Below, piece by piece: positions 49,136-61,600 of a stretch of DNA of 64,000 bases. The notes beneath the pieces were generated by a model. The model was not told the origin of the DNA, made no database searches, and worked only from the letters and a program-made list of their open reading frames with translations. Source of the DNA: Gavia stellata. Lineage: Eukaryota > Chordata > Aves > Gaviiformes > Gaviidae. Where the stretch lies: contig NC_082611.1 of the NCBI RefSeq assembly GCF_030936135.1, forward strand, positions 7,331,001 to 7,395,000. The letters are read 5' to 3'. Every line of letters begins with the position of its first letter. The stretch's first letter is position 1. Both the position numbers and the translations under genes were made by a program.

Positions 49136-52100
49136 CCTGGTGTAAGCAGGCCCCTCGATGGTCACTAGAGAGTTGAAGGGCTGTGCCCCAGGCTCAGCTC
49201 TTGGTTTCAAGTCCAGATGTGCTGTCCCCAAGTTTACCAGCCAGCGTTGGGTGCACCTCTGTCACGTGCAGGGTATTGCACATGTGCTGGTTACCTTGCT
49301 GTTCTCCACCATGGGGGAAATACGCCCGCCCGCCAGCTCTTGTATTTCACTCAGATTGTAAGGATAGCTTTGCTGTATGTTTGAACAAATTGTAGGCGGC
49401 AAGGCATTTCCATCAGGACTGAAGCACACTAGTGGTGAAGCTTGAGCATTTTTTTCTTCAATACAGGCAAGGTATTTACATATCAGGTTAGTTATTCTTT
49501 GTATCTTTAGGCACCCAGATACTTCTAAACTTGTGGTCACTAGAAGGCTGTCTTACTGAAAATCAAGAGACGTTTGCCTCTGTGAAAGTTTCTACTTACG
49601 CTTGAAAGTGAGATTTGGACTCCTAAGTCACAAAGACGCTTTTGCAAATTCTTTCTTTATCTGTCTTTCTCTGTAAATCAACCTGCTTGGCCTGAACTGA
49701 ATGTTTAAATAATACAAAAGTGAAGAACAGGCTGATTGCTTCTTTCTGAGTGTTTCCCTTATGGAGCACTTGGGGTCACATGGCATCTGCTCCTTAAGGT
49801 TATTAAGGACCTCCTTTCTGGAGGCTTTTTTACGATGCTAACAAACCCCACATTTTAACTAGCCGTTAAATAAGCCAGTTAGGGGTAACTATTCAGGACA
49901 GGGATTAGAATAGTATCTTACTGGGATACAAGATGGCTCTGTCCATGTGCTGGCCAGGGATGAAGGGCTGGAAAACTGTGTGGTGGAAGAGACTATTAAT
50001 GTGATTTTCCACAACTTTCCTTGCAGCTGCATTTTTGAGGAGAGAGAGAGAGAGATGGCTAGGCTTGCAGTAACTTGTTGTGCCGTCATAAATGCTACAG
50101 CCACCATCTGTTTCCAGCCCACGACTTGAAAGAAAACTGAGCAGTAATCTCATAATTCACATGAGCATTTTACACTTGTGAACCCTTCCCAACCTTTGTC
50201 TAATAATGAGGGGAGTGCATGGTGCTAAGGTTTGTATTTTTCCTGCACGTATTAGTGTTTATTTGTATGTCTCTTTCTGTTTTGTTTTGGTTTTTTTTTT
50301 TTCCACGGGCCCATAAAAAAAATTTCTCTGGGAAGAAAACCAGACCCGTTCCACGGTCAAAAGAAACATAATAAAGGCGAAATCCCAATTCTATTGACCT
50401 TGCTGGCAAAATTCTCCAGGAGAAGGTACATTTAACATTCCTCGCTGTGTCTGTCTTGGTTACTTGTTGATTAAAAGAAGGAAAGACATTAGAAAGTGAA
50501 GAGGCAGGTTGCTGAACTACCCTTTTCCCTGCAGAAACAGAGCTGCTAGAATAGCTGGACATGCGCATTTTAAACCCGCACCATCAGATAGGATGGTAAT
50601 GTTAAGTTGGATTTTAATGAAAACAAATTCTTCTGCTAATCTCCGCTCCGGGCTGGCCCTCTTTGGGATTAAGGATACCACCTGCTGTGCCAAAGCCATG
50701 CTCAGGTTCGAGGCTGCTGGTGGGTGGGAGGAACACAAACATCTGAGAATGACTCTGGTGAGGGATCGCAGTCTGTCCTGTTGCAGTGCCCTCAGGGAAG
50801 CCAAAGATGAGATCATTTAGTTGATGGAAATACTGCTCCTCTCCAGCCTGCAAAGCAAGGCTAACATCATTATGGATTTCTTTTTGACTGTTCTGCGAAA
50901 CCAAGGACTGCTGTTTCTCTGGGCCTCCTCTCGTCTTTGGACCCAATTTGCACGCCTCCTGCTAGCACAGGCGAACTGGCTGAGTGAACTCCTGCTCTCC
51001 TCTGGCCTTAGAAACAATGACTTTCATCATCTCAACCAGACTGCAGAGCAGTTTAAGGATGAAAGGGCTTCTCATTTCATATATCCCACTGCTGCTAGAA
51101 CTATAAATCCCTGATGGACTGAGTTTATAGCAAACTGCTACTGCAAGCAAGTGAAATTATTTTGTGTTGTCATATGTATAGTCAAACTGTCCAAGAAGTT
51201 GCCAAACAAAGAACTGAGCTGCTGATGGGCAACCAATTCAATCTCTTCTCATTTTATTTAAAAAAAATAAATATCAATCAAAGGAACTTATTTTGACATG
51301 TGCTACCTGTTGGGTGATCCTCAGTATCTCCAAGATGTGTCTGTAAGTGGAAGAAAGCTGCCAGCTGTTGCGAGGTTCACCAGACATGACATGAAGTTCC
51401 ACCAAGAAAAGGTTTATGGGCTCACTGGGGTTGGGGACAGGTTAAGGGACACTCTCTTTTTTAGCACTACTTGCTATTCTGAATGTGTTTGTTAGGTAGC
51501 AAGGGTGCACAGAGGCCACATCCAGCTGCGTTGACCTCTGCTTGCATCAGTGACAAAGCTTCATTGAGCTGTATATGGCAGTGGTCCTTCTTCTGTCTTG
51601 CAGTTTGATCAAAGATGGATTGTTGGTGGATCTCTGGGATGTAAAAAGCTGGCCCGTGTCTATTTTGGTGCCTTGTGATGGTAGATGAGCTAAAAAGCAG
51701 ATAGTAGAAACTCTTCAAGCTGTTGGGGTCTAAATCACATATGATTTCTGTAGCATTTTCTTACAGAGCGAACAAGCCTGGAAAGTTACATTATTTTTAT
51801 TGTTTACCCAGGCTAATTAATTATAGCTGGTGGTGTTGGGAGCTGTCGTATTAACCAGCCTTTCCCTGCTTACTCCTGTCATCATCCTGGATTCAATCCC
51901 TGCTGCCTCCCACCCCCTTGTCTGTAGTTTACGGCCACATCTGAAGTGTCTGCCCTGCACACGTGCTGGTAGGAGCCTTCTCCCCGACGGCACGCACGTC
52001 GTGGCTTTGGTGTCCGTGGAATTATAAACATCTTTCCCGACACTTGTTTTTGTGTGAGAGGGAGAGAGAGAGGGGGCACGGGAAGGGCAATGGCAGGGAA

Positions 52101-52410
52101 GGCCTCTGACATGGAATTCCCAGGAACAGGATTTGCACATTTTATGACCGTTCAGATGGAAATGCAACGGAGCTGAATTATTACTCCTTAATCCTGCTTT
52201 CTCACTTTCCTCCCAGCAGCCTCCTCCCCTCAAGCTTAGGTAATACAGAAGCTTATAAACAAATCCCACCGCGTGAAAAATAGCAAAGGGGGGAAAAAAA
52301 AGGACCTGGGTTAGGGCTGTGATGGATAGACAGGTGGAAGGCAGGCACCAGAAGGGAGGATGAATGGTAAAAGCCTTTGATGGAAACACTAAAGAGCTAT
52401 TGAAAATCCA

Positions 52411-52466
52411 AGGGGTGGGGGGAGGGAGGAGAAAGAATAGCAGGAGGAGGGAAAGCAAGGGAGCCG
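52411..52466 (+). repeat. G-rich polypurine tract
   Basis: An almost pure purine stretch of GGGG, GGGAGG and GAGGAG blocks, broken by a few other bases. It could adopt triplex or quadruplex structure; no functional claim is made. Confidence 0.7.
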
Positions 52467-53789
52467 TGCCCCCCTTCCCCCCGCCCTCTTTCTCAGGATG
52501 TTGAAAGTATTTGTCCTTCGTTACAAAATGATTGAACTGCCGCCAGGCCAGGCCACCCTTCCAGCCATTGCACTGGGAAACTGGCACTTCTGAAAGCCTC
52601 GTCGCCTCTCAAATTTTATAGCTTTCCCTTTTTTGTGGGAGTTTTTGTGTTGTGCTATTTGCAGGATTGTTTTCAGATTTGCCGCGTATCAAAGAACTAT
52701 ATTTTGTTGCTCTGACAAACACAGAATCCAGGTAATGAAAGGAAGAATTAAAAAATAAAGGCCCATTTTTATCAGAATACCCAGCTGTCTGCCTTTTATT
52801 GAGTCAGAATTTCATGCATTTGGTATTCACGATGTTGCATTAATATTCCTTTGGTTTATCTCTAGCGCTTTTTGAAGGAGGAATTTCATCCTGTAAGTAA
52901 AGCTTCTACTTTACTGATGTCTCTGTGTGCACAAAAGCGGTGCCTGTTCTTCATAGTCAGAGTAGTGAGGATGATCCTGTTATATCATAATTAAAATGTT
53001 TTTTGCACCAGACGAATGCAGACAACAGTGGGAAAAGATAATCTTTCAACTTTTCAGAACGGTCCCTGAAGTTCTGCGATGTCTTTGTCCTGCAAGATCT
53101 ACAGATGGGAAGAACTATTGAAGATCTGCATACGAGACTGTTACTGCTGCCAGAGGCTGTATTTATATCATATATTTATGTGTTTGTATTTATATAAGCC
53201 TGATGCTTGGGAAGGCCTGAAGCCATGTGTATTCCCAAGAATTAGATCTGGGTGTCTGTAGATGCATCCTCCACCCAGGCCCTTGTTAACCAGGGGAGGA
53301 CCCAGGGCCATGGGGTCTGCCCGATGCCACCCGTGTGCCATTGCTGTCAGAGAGGCCGATGAGCTTGAGGTGCCCTGGCCAGGCAGGGTGAGCAGGGTGC
53401 TGGCTATCCCCTGGGCAGCTACCTGCTCTGTGTGCTGGGCGGGTGCACGTCCTCCCTTCCCATCCGCTTCATCGCCCTCGACGCAGCCCCAGGGGCACTC
53501 CGCCGAGTAAACAGTGCAGACAGTCAGCTGCCCATTGCCTCCAAGATTAGATCCTGGGATTAGGCCTCTGATGGGCTGGTCATGCCGTGTAATTAAAATA
53601 GGCCTAGGAGAGCAGAGAGGCAATATGCAACCCATACGCAGCCGAATACTGGGAGGGCTGTGCTTGCTCACAAACCCACTGCAGCTGTAAGCAAGTCTCT
53701 CCACTAACATAACTTTGCAGTAGCACTTTCCACCTAAACATCTCCAGTGCCTGGTTACATTCATTAACGTTTGCAATGCCCCCCGAGAG

Positions 53790-53920
53790 AGGTAACACTG
53801 TCTTTATCCCCCTCTCTGAAGGAAGAGAAAGGGTAAGTGATTTGCTCAAGGTTAGATGGGGAGACGCTGGAGATGGGGCTTCAGTCTCCTGCCTTCAAAG
53901 GAATTCGCTGCAGTGACCAA
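53790..53920 (+). repeat. MIR-like (CORE-SINE) copy
   Basis: GGTAACACTGTCTTTATCCC, then GTAAGTGATTTGCTCAAGGT, GGAGATGGGGCTTCAGTCTC, CTGCCTTCAAAGG and GCAGTGACC follow the order of the MIR-type consensus, with more decay than the copy at 43691. Confidence 0.65.
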
Positions 53921-56900
53921 AACAAACAGCCCTTGCTGTTACAAAGCCGGACCGTGGCGTGTCATTCGCACTTTGTATCTGAGATGCTGTGTCTGGGAAG
54001 GTATCGCTGTCCTTGCAAACTAACTTTTAGTTCTTGAGCGTGGGTGAACGCTTGTCATCATGCCAGGATGACACAAAGTCTAGAAATTATGATGGCAATT
54101 CAGGTCATGGTATAACGGGAAAAATGCTGTCTCAGAAGTGTCCCCGTCTAGTGCCACTGCTAGTGATTATTTAAGCTGCAGGACATGGCTGTGGCAAAGA
54201 TCAGGTTGTAGCTGATATGAATCATTCCTTCAAATAACACTTTCCTTCTTACATTGTGGAAATTGCAGAGGTATGGGAAGTGAGGGAAAATGGGATTTCC
54301 CTGGAGGTTAAAGATTTTCCTTTAATCAGCTTTCATAATGTTAATTAAACGTTTGGAACAATGGCTCAGTCCCGGGATCCGCCCGCTCTTGCATAACTGT
54401 CTCACAATACCGTTTTCACTTTTATGGTTTTTTGCCAGCATGATTCAAAGCAAGAGCTGAGCAAGACTCCTGCACCAAGGAGCTATTTGGGTTTTCAGAA
54501 AGCTCAACTCCCTCTCTTACACCTTTCCTAGAGAGGGAAGACCCAAACTCACCCCTCCTGAGAAAGAGCAGCCTCGAGGGATCACAGCACTTTGTCTGTC
54601 ATCGTTACCCCATCTGCAGCTGGGGCTAATAAAAACTTACTGGTATTTTGAGACTGGTACATATAAATATATACTCGCCCATATGGAGAAATGGGTGTGT
54701 TCACAGAGACAGGTACATGGATAGATATATTCCGGGTAGGTATGATATATTATGGTGCCACTTGTTCCCTGAAGTTTTCACTCTTTCTGTAGTGTACTTG
54801 CTATGTGCCCATGGGAGCCATCGTTTCTGGTCCTTTGAGCAATGGTCTTAATATAGCCGAGGCTTGTATCACACATGTGGCGAGCTCAGGGTAAGGGAAA
54901 ATTTGGGGAATGGTTCACAGGCAGGGGATGCCATTGATTCCCCCAGGGACCGCACCCCACGGGAGGGAGAACTGCGCTGGGCGTATTTCCACAGCCCAGG
55001 AGGTCCTTTTGGTGCCAGACCGGGATGATTCTCTGAGTAGTCTGAGATGTGTCGGTATGTCCCAGACCTGGTCTAGCGATGTGCTCAGAGCACCCACCAG
55101 CCACACGCGTGCAGGGGGGTGCACACGCACACACAGAGCTACAGCCTGGCCACCTTTGTTCTTCAAGTTAGAAAAGACTCTTTTCAAAAATAAGGTATTA
55201 AAACTTACAAATGTCAGACACCATCAGAAAAAAAAAAGCGAACCTATTATATTTTAGGTCAAAGTGTTATCTAGCCCAAGATTTTTAAATATGCGCAAAA
55301 TGCAGTTTCTGCAGAAGGACCATTAATCAGCCGCTGGAAGAACTGCCTTTTTTAAGCTGCAAAGATGAAAACAAAAAGCTGTGAGCGCAGGGGCAGCTCC
55401 ATTTTCCCATTGTACGGACGGCGGGTCTCGGTGCAGGAGGGCACCTATATCCGTGCAGGCTCTTGCTTCCTTAGCAACATGTTAACATCTTTGCAAAAGC
55501 TGTTTAAATACGGTGAGCCGCTTGCCACGCAAGCTCTACACGGCAGTTCCCCTGTTGACACATGCTTTTGTCTGCTTAGAGGAGGTGCTCTGTAAACATA
55601 ACTGTTAGATGGTTTTTGTGTTACTTATTTCTGATTCATTGGTTCTAAATTAGTAGCTCAGAGGCACATACCTTTCGCACAGTCAGGGCAGGGATTGCCT
55701 CTCTTCTCCCCACCTTTGGAAACTTTGACCTGCTAAGATCACAAACCATAGGAAATCTCGGAGGCGAAGTCCCAGGTACCGCCAGCAGTAAAAGCCCGGA
55801 GTAAAGAGATTAGGTGTGTTTGAAAGACGCTTTAAGGGAGCTTGGACTATCTGGCTCAGTTTCCATATACCACAGGCAAGATTAATTTCCTGACTGATTT
55901 TGATAGTGTGAAGGCTTCTTCCTCAATATAGGAATTGGCTATGTAATTTATATATAGATTTTTTTTTTCTGTTTGACAGTGTGGGACATGAGAGATTGAA
56001 ACTTCCTCTCCACACCCCTTTGATTAGCACAGGAGTGGCAGGAGGAATTTTTTCTCTCTTGGTCATTCTGGGCACCCTTTGAGCCCAACTTTTCCACCCT
56101 GTTCCCATTGAGAAGCAGCAGAGGCCACGCGAGCGAACGCCCAGCCAGCTGGGAGCCGTCAGCCGCCTTCAAAGCCTCGGCCAGCCCTTCTGTGATAAAT
56201 CTATGGCGAGGTGTGTAATGCGCGTGGTATCAGCCCCGTATCCCACACAGTTCCTGTCCCAGCAGGGATGAAATTTTTTTAAAAATTGGAGTACAAAAGG
56301 GAAAACCCATTTCTTGAACTTTTGAGTCACTTTATGGAGCAGTCAAGGCTATTGGGGTTGGGTCTTACTCGTCTTTAACCGAGGGCTGCTGGCTGTAGGT
56401 TTCTCCACCCTCTTGCAGGAGTGGGGTGGCAAAGCCCTGAAAGCTGAGCTGTTCCTTCCTGGATCCTCCCATGCAGATGGCAAAGGACATTGTTAATTTA
56501 CACACAAAAGAAATGCAGAATCCTGTCCGCATGTTTTGGACTGAGACAAATGAAAATTTTGTTGTCAGTCTGGCTTGGCATCACCTTTCCAATTCTCTTT
56601 TGTTTTTTCTCCCCGTGAATCATCTCTTCATTTCACTTCTCTTTTGTTTGTTCCATAATTGCTGGCTTAACCTGGAGGCACAAGCTTCCTTGTGGAAACA
56701 TCACCACGCTGTCAGTCAGCGAAGGAGAGGTGGCACAGCTGGTACAGTCCTTCCTCCCTCTCAGGAGTGAATGAATCATCCCTTGAATATGCAATATCAT
56801 CCAGGACCGGAGCCAGGATCCTCAACAGGCACATGAATTCTAGCATCTCTGGAAACATTATTTCCACATTTTGGGCAGACTAAGAGACAGTAAGTAAATA

Positions 56901-58529
56901 AGCAAGCTGTGGCATTTGCAATCTCTGTAGTTTTATTTAAAGTGACTGCCTGTGCTCTAAATGCTTCTGTGGGTATTAAAAATACAAAAAGAAAAGCATA
57001 TATCCTTGATCTGATACTGCCCAAGGCAGCTTCACAGTATGGCCCATTTAATGCCATTGAGCAGCCCATTGAACAATTAAGAACCCACCAGAAACAGTAA
57101 CTGCCTGCTTTCCTCCTGAAAATTCGCACGAACCGACAATCCCAAACCCTCTCCATCGCTGGCCTCTGTATTTCTCCTTTGAAAGAGTTTCAGTGCTGTC
57201 TCTTGGTCTTGTGTGGAGAAGTTTTACACCGCCCTCGCAGAGGAGCAGCACAGGGCACACGGGCTCCTTCCCTCAGCTGGGTTCTTACTCAAAAGTCTTT
57301 CCCCTCCAAGGAAAGGCCAATTTCCCATGGTTGCTCCTGGGCTGCGGGTGGGATGTAGTTGGGGAATCAGGGAAGATTCAGGGTAGTCCACAATACAGCA
57401 TTTTATAACATCAACTGGTTTTCCTAAGCTCTCGTGTGCTGTGCTCATGAATTTGATAAAACTGCCCCTGAATGAATATACGATCAGATGTCAACGTTGA
57501 ATGTGTGACAAATACTATGGGAGAGAAACACTGATCCGATCGAGCAGAGAAATACTGGTCAGGAAGGCTACGATACTGTTTTCTCTACTCTCTTATTAAT
57601 ACCAATAGCTAAGACTTTTTCTGCTTTGTTTTCATGCCAAGGTTACAGGTACATGTTAACCTTCATCAGTCCTTCTGATGATAACACTGAAAGTGAAATA
57701 CCATTAAAATTACCTTCCTATACGTTTAAACCACTCTGGCACTTTTCCAGGCAGTATTTGTGCCCCTGTTTATGCCGCAGACCCTGGTGACCCTACAATA
57801 CTTTTATTTACGACAGCATAAGCATCATTTCCATGGCAACATGCTTTTCAAGCTGCAGATTGAGGATTGCAATTTCCTAAGCAATAGAAGAAGCAATGGT
57901 GGATTTTTTTTCCTAACCAGCTAGTAGCAACTTTCATGTGCAAAATGATCAGCCATGACATATCATTTAAAAGCTACATTATAATCAAGGCGATTTTAAA
58001 GCTCAGCATGGTTAGCCTAAAAGTAGAAGAGAGTTAGATCCAGTTGTTTAATGGAAAAGGCGATCATACAATGATATCCTCTCTGTTACTCTAGTAAATT
58101 GGCTTCCACATGCTCTGCGATGCAGCCTAATGAGGAGCAGAGCAGTTTACTTCCCTAGAATGACACATTATTTACAGGAAGACTACTACATAATTATAAT
58201 CCTATATGGTTTTGGACAATGCTTTCCCATATTGGAGGAGACAACAAAGCCTGTTTGAAAACGGTCCAACAAAGGAATGTTATTAACAGATATGTTGGTT
58301 AGCAGCTCATGTGAAATTGCACTTAGTGCTTTCTGCCTTCAGAGAGCACCGGGGTGGAGCTGATCCCTGAGACGGAAAAGCCGCCTGTGCATACACGTGT
58401 GCCAGTGGAGCCCTTCCCGTTGTTGACGGCGTTGCGGACAGAAATACAGAACTGAGTCAATGGGGAAACGTCACTCAGCAGTGCCAGCGTTGCTTCCCTC
58501 CCCAAAATCAATTTTCAAAAGTGGTAAGT

Positions 58530-58615
58530 GTTGTCATTCCACAAATAGGGAAGCTGAGGTGCAGAAAGATGCAATGATGTGTCCAAGGTTGCCCCAGTGG
58601 ACAGGCGGAGGTGCT
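58530..58615 (+). repeat. MIR-like (CORE-SINE) fragment
   Basis: TTGTCATTCCACAAATAGGG, AAGCTGAGGTGCAGAAAGAT and TGTCCAAGGTTGCCCCAG follow the MIR-type order (CCCATTTTACAGATGGGGAAACTGAGG...TGCCCAAGGTCAC). Confidence 0.65.
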
Positions 58616-61600
58616 CCCTGGAGTGCCAGGACACCACCCTGTCTCCCAGGGGCTGTGACCCCTTTGTCAGAGTAAGGTGTTGAAGGCTCGAGCCGTCCCC
58701 TGCTCAGCCAGCGTGGTGACCAGCACTGCCAGGACCATTGCTACTTGCAGGAGGACAGCACTTCTCACAGCTCTTCTTCTCACCATCTCTCACTGGCAGA
58801 AAATTTGCATTAAAAATACTGCTTTAAGGAGTTCAGAAAAAGATGAGGATTTTCTTTCCTGTTGGATTGTTCTTGAGAGCAATGAAATCTTGCTTCATAT
58901 CCAGGCAGGATTTGCTGCTTACCTGGCCGAGCCCAGGAAACTGCTTTGCTCCTGAATGGGTGGGCTTAGCAGAACTGACTCAAACCTCTCTCTATTATCA
59001 GTTGCTCATGTCTCCAATTTCCAAGTTAGACCTTAATGGTGGGAGTGTCACTATAGAATTATCGAAGATAAATTATCTAAGTCATGCTAGAAATTATTTC
59101 AAAGAAAGTAGGATTTGCTATTGTTTTTTTCCCTCCAGAATTATTTGGGATGATGGGTAAAGAAATATTAAACTACATTCTGTAATGGTAGCGGTACATT
59201 CCTATTTGATAAAAAACGATGTTCATACTGACTTGCTTTTGGCCTCCAATATTTTTTGGGGCAAAACTTCCACTGGTTTTGAAAGCATTAGGACAGCAGA
59301 GGGGGCCTGCAGGTTTAGGAGACTCCCACGTCTTACGAGGTACGGTTGGTCATTAACTCTCCTGGAGGAGGCTGAGTAAACACTACTTTTAAACACCAGT
59401 TTTTCCATCCCAGAGACTGATTAATTTAGCATTCTGGGGTGTTACATACTGGCCCAAGCACACCACAGAGCTCAACGTCAAAAGCTTTCAGGACATCAAG
59501 AACTGCAAGAAACCCTTGACTAAAGCCACTGAATACTAATGTGTAAGGCCAGCCTTAGCACCCCCGCATCCTCCTCCCTTTGAAGTTGGTTGTCAGGCTT
59601 GATTTGGAGTCCGAGCACCTGGGTTAGGAAGTCAGGGAACCACTAAATATGTTCTGTCCTAGGGAAAGTGCTCACCCTCACTCTGGCTGGTGATGGAAGA
59701 GGAGGAAGGCTTTTCAGCCTGCTCTTACGGTTTCAGACTTGAACTTGGAACTGTTTGTTTTTGCTACGCCACCCCTTCCGCCCTAGTTAATAGTCAACTT
59801 TGAAACCCAGCTTTATGTCCCATGTGTTTGATTTACATTTCAAATGCAGGGCCAGCAGGGCAGGCTGTCTAAATCACTTGTCAGCACAAGGGAAGGAGGT
59901 GACACAGTGGGAGGAAAAAGTGAGATGCGGCTATGGCCCAGTATAAAAGCTCCGGCAGCTGGGCAATGCTGTTACTGGGAGAGTCCCCAGCAAGTGCCAA
60001 CTGCTCACCTTGCTCAAAGGTTGAGGTCTAACCCAGGCAACACACAGGGACCAGCTTGTCTCCTTTGATTTACGCTCGATTCCTCCAACACTACAACCCT
60101 GCATCCTGTTTTCCTTATCCGCTGCAGCTGTACGTGGAGGTGAGGGCTTGAAAAGACCTAGCGAGAGGAGTTTCTTTTGAAACCGAAAATAGCCCGTCAT
60201 GATTTTATTTTTTTTTGGTCAGCATGTCGCAATCTTAAATTTATCACCCATCTGTAGCTGAATTGACATACAGGAAACCTATCTAATCACGAGTTGGAGG
60301 GCACAGGGCAGAGCGAGTTCACTGGCCACTCTTGAAGAGCGTCTGGCTGCAAATATCATTTTCAGCTGCTCTTTGATGAGGTAACATCAAGGAGCAAAGC
60401 GACTGCACACACCACACAGGCCAATGCCAAATGGTTTGCAGGGCCAGTCAATGCCGCATTGAGGAAAGGGGAAACATTTGCAAAATCGGTCAAAAATGAA
60501 TTAGATGTGTTTTAAAGCAATTACTTTCCAGACTGTTTACTCTGAATGACACAAATATGATTGGCCTGTCCTTAGAGACCTTCACGGGCTTGACCTGATG
60601 GATGTGGTGATTCCGAATCCTGCCCTTGCTGATGCTGCTTGGAGTCATGCGTGTGCATGTTTCAACAGCTCATGAGCAGAGTCTTGCTGGCTGCCGTGCG
60701 CTGGCCTGGTGCATTTGTACAACAGGACCACCTCTTCCTTTCATCTTTTAAATTAAACACAGGATCCTCGGGCTGCAGAAGGAACAACCCCTCGTGGAGG
60801 TGGCAGGTGGTGGAGCCAAGGTGGAACCACAAGCCCAGCACCGTCAGAGGCCGGCGCGAGCATCGCGCCTCTCCAGCGAGCCCACACCTGCCACGGCTTC
60901 CCAAGATTTTACTGGAAATCGCTACGTCTGCTTCTTGCAAACATGTTAAAAACTACCCGCCAGGTTCAGCCGATGTAAATTCATTCACCAGCTTTATTCC
61001 CGGAGAACTGCTGCTTAATGCTCTATTTCTTCATAGCTGCAATTTCTCTCAGTTTATTTTAGTGACGATGCCTTGCTCTCAGTTTCACCACACACATCCT
61101 CTATATTGCTAAAAAGGCACCGATGAACACGAGTTGTATTACCAGAAATCACATTCCTGTTCCTGTTCCTTGGCTCATTTCTCCCTCATTTCCCATTACC
61201 TTCCTATTTTAAGACTACGTGCATGACATACCTGTCAGCTAGATCCTCTCAAATATTTATCCAGTAATTTAATCAGTTAATTTCATGGTAGCTTGCTAAC
61301 TACATTGATGATTCTCTCCTCGTTCACATAGCTTGGGTTGCAGTGCGTTAGGGAGCTGGTAGGCTGCAGGTTCATGGGGATCTATGAACTCAATGAAGTT
61401 TATAAACTGTAAAGAATTTATTTTTTTCCTTGCAGCCCTGAGGCCTGTGATGTGCCTCGCCTGCGTGCTGCACTGAAGGGAAAGGGGAAAGTGCCTGAGA
61501 TTGCCGACACGTGGGCATCGATGTGACCCTGTGTCAGTCTCAGCTGTGGGCCAACCTCTGGCACACACCAAGGGAAAAGCAAACAGAAGAGGGTCAGAGT

